Source: an uncultured SAR86 cluster bacterium (lineage in GTDB: Bacteria > Pseudomonadota > Gammaproteobacteria > Magnimaribacterales > Magnimaribacteraceae). Taken from it: a stretch of 64,000 nt of DNA. This document shows positions 1 through 6,465 of the stretch, in pieces. The position numbers were made by a program, and so were the translations under genes. How positions within the stretch are numbered: position 1 is the stretch's first letter; each line of letters starts with the position of its first letter. Where the stretch lies: NCBI GenBank assembly GCA_902517565.1, contig CABYCU010000002.1, forward strand, positions 115,428-179,427, written 5' to 3'. The notes below the pieces were generated by a model that was given only the letters and a program-made list of their open reading frames with translations, was not told where the DNA came from and searched no databases.

Positions 1-705
1 GTTACCTCTAATATCAAAAGTATGATTGTCATTTTCCCATCTTAAAGCTAGGGTATAGTTTTCATCTTCGTAACTATCAAGGTCCTCGCCAGCTCCCAGA
101 TCTTTAATTACACCATCTCTGCTTCTGTTAACAACAATAAGTCTTGCACTGAGATTGTCAGTTAGACCGCCATTAATATATCCATATCCCTCTGCCATAC
201 CATAGCTACCAACCAGAGTCCTTACCTCAGCTGAAAAATCTTGTGAAGGTTTTGTGGTAATAAAGTTAACAGCTCCACCGATACTATTTCTTCCATATAG
301 AGTTCCTTGAGGTCCTCTAAGGATTTCTATCCTTTCAACATCGTACAGTCCGTTATCTGTAGAAGCGATTCCAAAATCCACGGAATAAGCACCATCAACA
401 TAAGTACCTACACCCGGATCTCCACCTAATGCTCTAAACATACGTCCAATACCTCTAATAGAAATATCGTATGGTTGAATAGTTGTTGCAGGTATATAAT
501 TTTGCAAGTCTTCCTGATTTCTTAAATTAAGAGATTCAATTAATGTGGAATCAAAAGCCGTTATTGATATCGCTGTATCTTGAATAGAAGATGCTTGCCT
601 TTCAGCAGTAACTATTACCTCTTCAATCCCCCCTGTATCTTCATCAGCTGAAAAAACAAGAAGTGGTGATAAGGCAAAAGAAATAAGAAAAATTAATTTT
701 TTCAT
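1..705 (-). CDS. TonB-dependent receptor, N-terminal part (cut by window edge)
   Basis: This is the first 235 codons of an outer-membrane TonB-dependent receptor; the barrel lies beyond base 1, so the ORF track misses it. I read it from the reverse strand. A signal peptide (MKKLIFLISFALSPLLVFSA) is followed by a TonB-box-like segment IEEVIVTAERQ near residue 28. The plug domain then shows the family signature RGPQGTLYGRNSIGGAVNF around residues 117-135. The start is set by a strong Shine-Dalgarno GGGGAGG six bases before the ATG. Receptors of this family import chelated metals, vitamins or glycans using energy from TonB-ExbBD; the substrate cannot be told here. The upstream leader contains two inverted repeats, listed separately. 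Confidence 0.93.
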   Translation of the reverse strand, partial: MKKLIFLISFALSPLLVFSADEDTGGIEEVIVTAERQASSIQDTAISITAFDSTLIESLNLRNQEDLQNYIPATTIQPYDISIRGIGRMFRALGGDPGVGTYVDGAYSVDFGIASTDNGLYDVERIEILRGPQGTLYGRNSIGGAVNFITTKPSQDFSAEVRTLVGSYGMAEGYGYINGGLTDNLSARLIVVNRSRDGVIKDLGAGEDLDSYEDENYTLALRWENDNHTFDIRGN

Positions 706-726
706 GAAACCTCCCCAAAAGTTTCG

Positions 727-756
727 TCTAAACTTTGCTTCCCTGATTAGTTTAGA
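727..756 (-). repeat. Inverted repeat in the leader of the first TonB receptor
   Basis: TCTAAACT and AGTTTAGA form perfect 8-base arms around a 14-base loop, about 20 bases upstream of the receptor start codon. In RNA this would be a stem just before the Shine-Dalgarno. It could be a leader hairpin affecting translation or stability, or a protein operator. No known riboswitch is recognised. Confidence 0.4.
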
Positions 757-793
757 TTGTATTTTTTATCCCTAAACAGTCCTTTGTGAAGAT

Positions 794-817
794 ATATAGG
801 TAATAAAGTACCTATAT
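794..817. repeat. 9-base perfect inverted repeat between CPBP gene and TonB receptor
   Basis: ATATAGGTA, a 6-base spacer and TACCTATAT form a perfect 9+9 palindrome in the 135-base gap between the CPBP protease gene and the receptor gene, both on the minus strand. It has no T-run after it on the minus strand, so it is a poor intrinsic terminator. It may be an operator for the receptor gene. Function is unknown. Confidence 0.4.
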
Positions 818-840
818 TCTTTGAATGTATCAAGATATAT

Positions 841-1560
841 CTAGGAGAAATAAAAAGCTATGCTAAAAGCAAATAGATTATTAATAGCATGAATAATAAT
901 GGGGAGTCCTAAGGATTTATAAGCTATCCTGAGGTATCCCAAGAAAAGACCGAAAAAGAATAACACAACCAAAATCTTAATTTCATATTGGAAGTGAATG
1001 ATCGTCCAAAAAAAACTGGTTAAGCCTACCGATCCCCATGGACCTAATTTAGTTCGACTCAATTGAGAATATAAAAAACCTCTAAAAATGAATTCTTCAG
1101 CAATAGGTGCGATGATTATTACGGATATAAGGCTTAGTAAAATAGGATCAGATAACATAAATTCTATAAAGCCTTGAGGAATCTCAATATCTAAAAGAAG
1201 CATGTATATTTCTTCAAAGGCTATAAAAATAGCTAAGATAAATATACTTAAATACAAATCTCTAGGATTAAAATCTAATGCACCAATATCGGAGTAAGGT
1301 ATGTTCCTTATTTTCATTCTCCATAAAATAAAAAATACCAAAGTTGTCATGGAGAGAATGGAAATTAAATTATCGGCTATAGGATGCATGCTTACCGACC
1401 CAAGGTATGACATATCTACAGTGACTGGGTTTAGGTAAACCCAATCTCCTAAAGAATCAATTAATAAAGCAAAAGGTAATGGGAAAAGATTGAGTGATAA
1501 TAAAATGAATAATAAGGCCCACCATCCACTGAAATATCTTGTCTCATTTTTTTCACTCAT
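841..1560 (-). CDS. CPBP-family intramembrane metalloprotease
   Basis: The 239-residue protein is very hydrophobic with about six to eight membrane segments. It carries the CPBP (CAAX protease / bacteriocin-processing, Abi) motifs: motif 1 EEFIFRG with Glu155-Glu156 and Arg160, motif 2 FFWTIIHF with His189, and motif 3 with His224 in IIIHAINN. Members are membrane glutamic-type proteases; bacterial roles range from peptide maturation to immunity, and nothing nearby points to a substrate. It is transcribed toward the TonB receptor but separated from it by 135 bases that contain inverted repeats, so co-transcription is uncertain. The family assignment is secure and the role unknown. Confidence 0.87.
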   Translation of the reverse strand: MSEKNETRYFSGWWALLFILLSLNLFPLPFALLIDSLGDWVYLNPVTVDMSYLGSVSMHPIADNLISILSMTTLVFFILWRMKIRNIPYSDIGALDFNPRDLYLSIFILAIFIAFEEIYMLLLDIEIPQGFIEFMLSDPILLSLISVIIIAPIAEEFIFRGFLYSQLSRTKLGPWGSVGLTSFFWTIIHFQYEIKILVVLFFFGLFLGYLRIAYKSLGLPIIIHAINNLFAFSIAFYFS

Positions 1561-1620
1561 TTAAAAAATTATTAATTTAAATTTTTAAGAGATAGGTAAT
1601 ATGAAACGAAGTATTAGAGG

Positions 1621-2016
1621 TTATTTGGTATCAAGGTAAGCTATGCATTTTATTTCAATTTTTAGATCTGGTGAAACTAGTGCAGTTGTTCCAACTAAGG
1701 TTTGACTGACTTCTGGCTTGCAACCGTAAATTGATTCCCTTTCAGAAAAAAGCTCAGCAACATTATCCATAACGTCGTCAACGTCTGTTACAAACCAAGT
1801 TTCGTCAATTATGTTCTCCATATTTGCATCAAAATGATCCAGTATGCGTTGGATATTCTTATAACAACTTATCATTTGGTCTTTTATACCGTCTGGAACA
1901 TTACCATTTTCATCGGTTGCTATTTGTCCGGCAAGTGTTAAGACATTGCCCGCCAAGACACCTTGAGAAAAAAAGTCTGCATACGGTCCTTCTCTTAATA
2001 ATTTTTTTGTAACCAT
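1621..2016 (-). CDS. Rid (YjgF/YER057c/UK114) family protein, divergent
   Basis: The 131-residue protein has the Rid fold hallmarks: TLAGQIATDENGN near residues 27-39, the central KNIQRIL helix, the MENIIDETWFVTD strand and the terminal KIEIKCIAYL. True RidA deaminates reactive 2-aminoacrylate using a conserved arginine in a P-x-R-S/A motif. Here the matching segment reads PEVSQTLVG, with no arginine, so imine deaminase activity is doubtful and it better fits one of the Rid subfamilies lacking that residue. It stands alone, divergent from the SDR gene at 2088. Confidence 0.85.
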   Translation of the reverse strand: MVTKKLLREGPYADFFSQGVLAGNVLTLAGQIATDENGNVPDGIKDQMISCYKNIQRILDHFDANMENIIDETWFVTDVDDVMDNVAELFSERESIYGCKPEVSQTLVGTTALVSPDLKIEIKCIAYLDTK

Positions 2017-2087
2017 AGTCTTAAATAATTTGTTTATTTGATTAAACTATAAACTAATTTAATCTATCTTCTAAATTAAATAACAAA

Positions 2088-2858
2088 TTGACCATCATTA
2101 AACCAAAACCAACCGCCCTGATAACTGGATTTTCTTCAGGGATAGGTTTGGCTTATGCTAAATACTTAGCGTCAAAAGATTGGGATCTGCATTTAGTATC
2201 GCATGATGAATCTAGAGCAGAAATAGGGCTTAAAGCACTCAATTACTCAAATACAAATGTGTATCTCTATGATTTATCAAAACCTGAGTCCATAAAAGAA
2301 TTAAGTAAAAGTATCCCTACACCTAATTTAATTGTCGCTAATGCCGGAATTACAAAATACGGAGAAGCTGGTACTTTATCTTCAAATGAGAAATTAGACC
2401 TTTTTTATCTTTTGTGTAACGGCGTAATAGATCTCATTGAATCTTATTTGCCAGAAATGAAAAAACAAAATAGCGCCAGAATTGTCATAATTTCCAGTAT
2501 CGGGGCAATTACACCTATGCCTAAATCCTCTATCTATGCAGCTGCAAAATCTGCTGTCCACTCTTATGGTGAGTCCCTATCAAAGGAACTGAAAGATAGA
2601 AATATTTCGGTCACAGTCAGTCTTCCCGGTTACGTAAGAACTAAAGCTCATAAAAGAGCAGGATTGGATCATCTTATTAAGAAAGTTCCTAGCTGGATGT
2701 GGATTGAAGCTGATCAAGTAGTAAAAGAAACCGAAAAAGCCTCTTTAAAGGGTAAATCAAATATTATTCCTGGATTAGTCTACAAGCTTGTGCGACCTTT
2801 CTTACAGATGGCGTTGGCAAATAGTCTGTGGAATAGGATAACTAGAAGAAGAACTTAA
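2088..2858 (+). CDS. Short-chain dehydrogenase/reductase (SDR), TTG start
   Basis: A 256-residue classical SDR. The NAD(P) motif TGFSSGIG is at residues 13-20, the NAG motif near 85-87, the catalytic serine in IISSIGA near 136, and the YAAAK active-site pair at Tyr150/Lys154. The start must be the TTG at 2088, because the nucleotide-binding motif begins only 12 residues later and no ATG lies upstream in frame. A TTAAAT hexamer ends six bases before that codon, so the message may be leaderless. The substrate is unknown; C-terminal hydrophobic and basic residues suggest membrane association. The stop codon interlocks with that of the convergent hydrolase (TTAA). Confidence 0.87.
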   Translation: MTIIKPKPTALITGFSSGIGLAYAKYLASKDWDLHLVSHDESRAEIGLKALNYSNTNVYLYDLSKPESIKELSKSIPTPNLIVANAGITKYGEAGTLSSNEKLDLFYLLCNGVIDLIESYLPEMKKQNSARIVIISSIGAITPMPKSSIYAAAKSAVHSYGESLSKELKDRNISVTVSLPGYVRTKAHKRAGLDHLIKKVPSWMWIEADQVVKETEKASLKGKSNIIPGLVYKLVRPFLQMALANSLWNRITRRRT

Positions 2859-3826
2859 AGTTTTGATCTTAAAAAATCTTTGATATCGCTTGCCAAATTC
2901 AATGGAGCTTCATACATGGGCAAGTGACCAATGTCTGGATAAATCTTCATGTCAACATCCTTAATATTTTCTTGAAAAATAAATGAAGACTGAAAGGGTA
3001 TTATATTGTCCTCTCTTCCGTGTATCACGAGAGTAGGTACCTGGATGGACTTTAAAATCTCAGGGTCATTAAAGTAACTGCGTCTATTCTTAAACATGGA
3101 AAGGATTGCTTTCCTAGAACCTGAAAGCAAAACCAAATCATGAAAATGCATAGCTAATTCAGTTGTAGCAAGACTTTCGTCAAATACGGAACTTCTGAGT
3201 CCTTGAGTAGCAAAAAATTTAGGAGTGTAATAAGAAAGTACAAAATTTGTTAAGTCAGAACGCATTAATTTCCATACCCAAGGGGTTTGTCTACTTTGAG
3301 CTTCTATGTTTTTTCTTTCTTCTTTTCTTAAGATGCTACTTGAGGCAAGAAGTATCAGAGAATTAATTTTTTCTGGGTATGACAATGTATACCGCCAAGC
3401 TACGCCGCCGCCCATAGAATTTCCTGCTATTGAGAAATTAGTAATATTTAAATGGTCAACCACTTCATTTACGGTATCCATAAAGCTTTCATTAGAATAA
3501 TTTTTTGAAGGAATGGCGCCTGTTAAGCCAAAACCCGGAAGATCTAAACTTACAATTCTGAATTCACCACTTAATAAAGGCGTTAATCTCTCAAAATTGA
3601 ATAAGGATCCATTAAAACCATGTAAGAAAACAATGACAGGTAGGTCTAAATTACCTTCATCTCTGTAATGTATTATTTTTCCATCAGACATTTTCAAAAA
3701 ACGTGAGGGTTCTGATGCATACTTCTGCTCTAGCTCAGTTCTTGAAATATCAAAAAATATACCACTATAGATAAATATGCCTATGCCAATAGCTGTTATA
3801 AGAAAGATTGCGTTAACTCTTTTCAT
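2855..3826 (-). CDS. Alpha/beta hydrolase with N-terminal membrane anchor
   Basis: The 323-residue protein begins with one hydrophobic anchor (residues 5-25) and then a complete alpha/beta hydrolase domain. The oxyanion motif FLHGFNGS is near residues 67-74, the nucleophile Ser137 sits in GNSMGG, the acid is near Asp273 in HGREDN and the base His301 in GHLP. It resembles lipases or esterases and meta-cleavage-type hydrolases facing the periplasm. The physiological ester is unknown. Its last codons overlap those of the SDR gene by four bases. No operon partner follows it. Confidence 0.86.
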   Translation of the reverse strand: MKRVNAIFLITAIGIGIFIYSGIFFDISRTELEQKYASEPSRFLKMSDGKIIHYRDEGNLDLPVIVFLHGFNGSLFNFERLTPLLSGEFRIVSLDLPGFGLTGAIPSKNYSNESFMDTVNEVVDHLNITNFSIAGNSMGGGVAWRYTLSYPEKINSLILLASSSILRKEERKNIEAQSRQTPWVWKLMRSDLTNFVLSYYTPKFFATQGLRSSVFDESLATTELAMHFHDLVLLSGSRKAILSMFKNRRSYFNDPEILKSIQVPTLVIHGREDNIIPFQSSFIFQENIKDVDMKIYPDIGHLPMYEAPLNLASDIKDFLRSKL

Positions 3827-3896
3827 TAAATTCTTTTATCTAAAACCCCGTTGTATTTATATCACCCATATAAATATATACGAAATTATTTAAAGG

Positions 3897-3902
3897 TATA
3901 AT
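3897..3902 (+). promoter_or_regulatory. -10 element TATAAT placed for a leaderless message
   Basis: A perfect TATAAT ends six bases before the ATG at 3909, which puts transcription start on or next to the A of ATG. No recognisable -35 or Shine-Dalgarno is present. Confidence 0.6.
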
Positions 3903-3908
3903 TAATCT

Positions 3909-4763
3909 ATGGATTTAAAGAAACTTCTAATTTGCACATTGTTTATATCTATAAACCTATTTTCTAATGAGCATGTAAAAGAAGATATCTTAAAAATATT
4001 GGTTTATAACACTCATGGACTGCCTGAGATATTTATCGATGATGATCCCAAGATGCGTTTTCCAATAATTGGTCGTAAAACAGGCCAATATGATATTTCA
4101 CTTATTCAAGAAGACTATGCACATCATGAAGAGTTTTCATCTAGTTTCGTAAAAGAAAGTAAGTTCTTTCGAGGGCCAATGGGGGGGACATTGCTATGCC
4201 CCTTCTGCACAGGCTCTGGATTAACATCTATTTTTAATCTGCCTCAGGAATGGAAGATAGAAGTAGTTAATGAGGCCTATCAGACTTGCTCTGGTTGGCT
4301 CAGAGGAGCCAATGATTGTTTTGCATATAAAGGCTTCCAAATAATAAAAATTACAACTTCAAAAAACAAAAGTTTTTTTATAGTTAATACACACATGGAT
4401 GCAGGCAGGAGAGATTCTGATAGAGCATCTAGAAAGATACAATTAGAGCATATAGTTTCAATGATTAATAAAAAAAGGATAAACGGTGCTTTGATCGTTG
4501 CAGGAGATCTAAATCTTAACTCTAAGGATCCTGAGGATATGAAGCTTTTAGAAAAGTTTAAAAATGATCTTGGTCTTAACGACGCCTTTAAAGGATACGA
4601 AATAGATGAAAAATGGTCTATCTTGGACTATATTCTCTTCAGGCAAGGTAAAGAAATTAACCTTTCGATAGTAACTGCTGGGGAAGACGAATCATTTGTC
4701 ACTGCAGAAGGCCCTCTTAGTGATCACCCTGCTCTTTTTTTAGAATTATTAATCAAGGAATAA
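3909..4763 (+). CDS. Secreted endonuclease/exonuclease/phosphatase (EEP) family protein
   Basis: A 284-residue protein with a signal peptide (hydrophobic residues 5-19). The EEP metal-phosphoesterase fold is shown in order by ILVYNTHGLPE, the metal-binding Glu in LIQEDYAHH, VNTHMDAG, the AGDLNLN Asp/Asn pair and the terminal SDHPALF His. This superfamily includes DNase I-like nucleases, sphingomyelinases and inositol phosphatases. Secretion plus a short cysteine-containing loop (CPFCTGSG, TCSGW) suggests an extracellular phosphodiesterase, perhaps for scavenging phosphate or lipid head groups, but the substrate cannot be read from sequence. It is followed four bases later by an NTF2-like gene, probably in the same transcript. 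Confidence 0.83.
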   Translation: MDLKKLLICTLFISINLFSNEHVKEDILKILVYNTHGLPEIFIDDDPKMRFPIIGRKTGQYDISLIQEDYAHHEEFSSSFVKESKFFRGPMGGTLLCPFCTGSGLTSIFNLPQEWKIEVVNEAYQTCSGWLRGANDCFAYKGFQIIKITTSKNKSFFIVNTHMDAGRRDSDRASRKIQLEHIVSMINKKRINGALIVAGDLNLNSKDPEDMKLLEKFKNDLGLNDAFKGYEIDEKWSILDYILFRQGKEINLSIVTAGEDESFVTAEGPLSDHPALFLELLIKE

Positions 4764-4767
4764 AAAA

Positions 4768-5199
4768 ATGACAAATAATATGGATTTAAACTACAAGGAA
4801 GCAGAATCATTAATAGCGAAAATGTGGGAATCATTTGAAAAAGGAGATCTTGATCAGTTCTCTCAAACAATGTCTCAAGAAAATGATATGGTTTCGTTTG
4901 GTACTGATGCATCTGAGAGATGGGATGGTTGGAAGAATTTAGAAGAGTCTGTGCGTTTACAATTTGAGTCGTTTAAAGTGGTTAGTGTTAAGAGAAAAGA
5001 TAAAACACTTAAAATAAGTAATACCAATAGAACAGCTTGGTTTTCTGAGATTGTTGACTGGGAAATGGCCGGGGAAGATGGAAATGATATTATTGAAGGT
5101 ATTAGATACACAGGTGTAATGGAAAAAATTGCTGAAAACTGGAAAATAGTCCAATTTCACTGTTCGGTAGGTGTTGAGGGTCAGGTTCTAGAATATTAA
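4768..5199 (+). CDS. SnoaL/NTF2-like domain protein
   Basis: A 143-residue soluble protein with the cone-shaped NTF2-like pattern: an N-terminal helix (EAESLIAKMWESFEKGD), a loop with WDGWKNLEESV and alternating strands ending in NWKIVQFHCSVGV. Such proteins bind or isomerise small hydrophobic molecules, or only act as dimerisation modules; catalytic residues are not diagnostic here. It lies directly after the EEP gene, four bases away, so the two are likely co-transcribed. Its 3' end faces the small mntR-linked gene with a 24-base gap. Confidence 0.7.
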   Translation: MTNNMDLNYKEAESLIAKMWESFEKGDLDQFSQTMSQENDMVSFGTDASERWDGWKNLEESVRLQFESFKVVSVKRKDKTLKISNTNRTAWFSEIVDWEMAGEDGNDIIEGIRYTGVMEKIAENWKIVQFHCSVGVEGQVLEY

Positions 5200-5223
5200 C
5201 GGTGGCATAAGAGAGTTAATTTC

Positions 5224-5421
5224 TTAGCTTTCGGTTTCCTCTCTTGCTTTTTTTGCATCAAAAGCCGCCTGGTCCCTTTTCCATTCCTCAAGATACCATC
5301 CGTCATTACCAATTTTATTTAGATATGAATAAAAAATGCGGCCAGTTTGATCAACAAAACCTTGTTCGAAAGGCTGACCAGTAATTTGATTTATTCTTTT
5401 ATGCTCTTCCTTTAACTCCAC
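5224..5421 (-). CDS. Small 65-residue protein downstream of mntR
   Basis: I do not recognise this family. The protein is short, charged and soluble (VDQTGRIFYSYLNKIGNDGW, then a Lys/Glu-rich helix). It starts with GTG nine bases after the mntR stop, so it should be read from the mntR transcript. No cysteine or histidine cluster suggests metal binding. The tight coupling with mntR hints at a linked role, but this could be only a positional effect in a compact genome. Confidence that it is coding comes from its operon-like placement and a sensible protein-like composition. Confidence 0.55.
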   Translation of the reverse strand: MELKEEHKRINQITGQPFEQGFVDQTGRIFYSYLNKIGNDGWYLEEWKRDQAAFDAKKAREETES

Positions 5422-5430
5422 AGTAATTGA

Positions 5431-5856
5431 CTATTTAAGGAACCTTTTCATCGCATCTAATGTCTTTGAACTTACATGATGCTCTATACCTTCACTATCT
5501 ATCTCAGCATTAGCCTTATCAACGCCTAACTTGATCAAGAAATCTAAGACAATTTCATGTCGCTTTTTACTTTTTTTTGCGAGTTTATATCCTTTCTCAG
5601 TGAGCTCGATAGGTTTGTAGGATTGTGTGAGCAAAAGATCTTGATCGTTCAATCTTTTAACAGTGCGCGAGACGGTTACATGGCTAACATTAAAGAAGCG
5701 CGCCAAATCTAGTACTCTGCACTCTCCTGTTTCATCAATTAGGTCCATGACAGCTTCGACATAATCTTCTGCAGTCTCACTAGCATGACGAGTTCGGGTT
5801 TGGGAAAAAGGGACTGAACGCGCCTTGATCTTCTCTTTTGCCTTTTTCTTTTTCAT
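5431..5856 (-). CDS. mntR: MntR, manganese-responsive transcriptional repressor (DtxR family)
   Basis: A 141-residue DtxR/MntR-family repressor. After a basic N-terminus, the winged helix DNA-binding domain runs from ETAEDYVEAVMDLIDETGE through the recognition helix NVSHVTVSRTVKRL and the wing. The metal-binding and dimer part shows KKRHEIVLDFLIKLGV and DSEGIEHHVSSKTLDAM. These segments follow E. coli MntR closely from memory (RHQIV..FL..LGV, EGMEHHVS..TLDA). With Mn2+ bound it should repress uptake genes. A TATAAT -10 precedes it, and an MntR-box-like palindrome lies in the 55-base gap shared with the divergent membrane protein gene, so autoregulation and control of that gene are likely. Confidence 0.9.
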   Translation of the reverse strand: MKKKKAKEKIKARSVPFSQTRTRHASETAEDYVEAVMDLIDETGECRVLDLARFFNVSHVTVSRTVKRLNDQDLLLTQSYKPIELTEKGYKLAKKSKKRHEIVLDFLIKLGVDKANAEIDSEGIEHHVSSKTLDAMKRFLK

Positions 5857-5867
5857 AACAAATTTAA

Positions 5868-5873
5868 ATTATA
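5868..5873 (-). promoter_or_regulatory. -10 element of mntR
   Basis: On the minus strand TATAAT lies eleven bases before the mntR ATG, giving a leader of only about five bases. The MntR-box-like palindrome covers where the -35 would be, consistent with autorepression. Confidence 0.55.
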
Positions 5874-5876
5874 CTC

Positions 5877-5905
5877 TTGACATCATCCGTAGCCATTGCT
5901 ACATT
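5877..5905 (+). promoter_or_regulatory. Sigma-70 promoter of the MntX-like gene (leaderless)
   Basis: TTGACA, a 17-base spacer and TACATT make the best sigma-70 promoter in the window. Six bases separate the -10 from the GTG at 5912, so the start codon should coincide with the transcription start. The spacer contains the proposed MntR operator, so bound repressor would block polymerase. Confidence 0.7.
5889..5902. promoter_or_regulatory. Putative MntR box
   Basis: GTAGC-CATT-GCTAC is a perfect 5-4-5 palindrome between mntR and the divergent gene. It shares the core TAGC-N4-GCTA and the same geometry with the E. coli mntH MntR box as I remember it (CATAGC-N4-GCTATG). It occupies the -35/-10 spacer of the rightward promoter. 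Confidence 0.65.
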
Positions 5906-5911
5906 TGTCCC

Positions 5912-6382
5912 GTGAAAGATTACCTAAAATACGATGATATAAAGGTTTTTAAGTACGAGAATCTTTATCTAGCGATTATTTACACGATTGGTCATATTCT
6001 AATTGCAATGACTTGCAATAGGATAATTACTGGTGCCTCCCTAGATATGGCAGCTGCAGATGCTTTTGTCGAACCGATAATCAATGGCTTCTGGTTTTAT
6101 TTTCTTCTGGTTTACTTGAAAAAGATATTCGTCAAGAAAATTGAGTCAAATGACCTAACATTCGTAAATCCGAATCAAATAGGTTTTTTGTTAGCTTTTA
6201 TCTATACAGTTGGTCATATTCTAATTGCTATGACATGTAATAGATTACTTACAGGTGCACCTCTGAATCTTGCAGCTATAGACGCTTTCGTTGAGCCAAT
6301 AATTAATGGTTTCTGGTTTTTTCTGCTATTTGAGATTGTAAATAAATTTAAAGCAAAGAAAGCACTCGGCACCGCAGCATAA
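5912..6382 (+). CDS. MntX-like small inner-membrane protein, tandem DUF2061-type repeats
   Basis: A 156-residue membrane protein, starting at the GTG at 5912 rather than the ATG at 5825 of the ORF track, because the latter lies inside mntR and upstream of the promoter. It has two copies of a 44-residue unit, about 34 positions identical: IYTxGHILIAMTCNR..TGA, then DAFVEPIINGFWF. Each unit gives two membrane helices and looks like a DUF2061 domain. Divergence from mntR across an MntR-box-like palindrome makes a manganese importer of the marine MntX type the best guess; MntX was described in Roseobacters, Vibrios and SAR11. The link to MntX is from memory of its small size, membrane location and Mn-repressor control, so the substrate is inferred. 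Confidence 0.7.
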   Translation: MKDYLKYDDIKVFKYENLYLAIIYTIGHILIAMTCNRIITGASLDMAAADAFVEPIINGFWFYFLLVYLKKIFVKKIESNDLTFVNPNQIGFLLAFIYTVGHILIAMTCNRLLTGAPLNLAAIDAFVEPIINGFWFFLLFEIVNKFKAKKALGTAA

Positions 6383-6388
6383 ACCTAT

Positions 6389-6405
6389 GAAGTTCATAGA
6401 ACTTC
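6389..6405 (+). terminator. Weak intrinsic terminator after the MntX-like gene
   Basis: GAAGTTC-ATA-GAACTTC forms a 7-base-pair stem with a tight loop seven bases after the stop codon, followed only by TTTAG. The T-run is short, so termination is likely inefficient. Confidence 0.4.
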
Positions 6406-6453
6406 TTTAGATAAATTATTCCCACCTTCTCGGCTAAGGTCAAAATCATAGGG

Positions 6454-6459
6454 TATAGT
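6454..6459 (+). promoter_or_regulatory. -10 element TATAGT placed for a leaderless message
   Basis: TATAGT (5/6 to consensus) ends six bases before the ATG at 6466. There is no Shine-Dalgarno between it and the start codon, so the message is probably leaderless. Confidence 0.55.
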
Positions 6460-6465
6460 TATCCT

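Noticed and set aside
794-817. Palindrome as terminator of the CPBP gene
   Set aside because: No T-run follows on the minus strand and the stem is AT-rich.
5825-5911. ATG start of the MntX-like ORF at 5825
   Set aside because: It lies inside mntR and upstream of the visible promoter; GTG at 5912 fits the transcription start.
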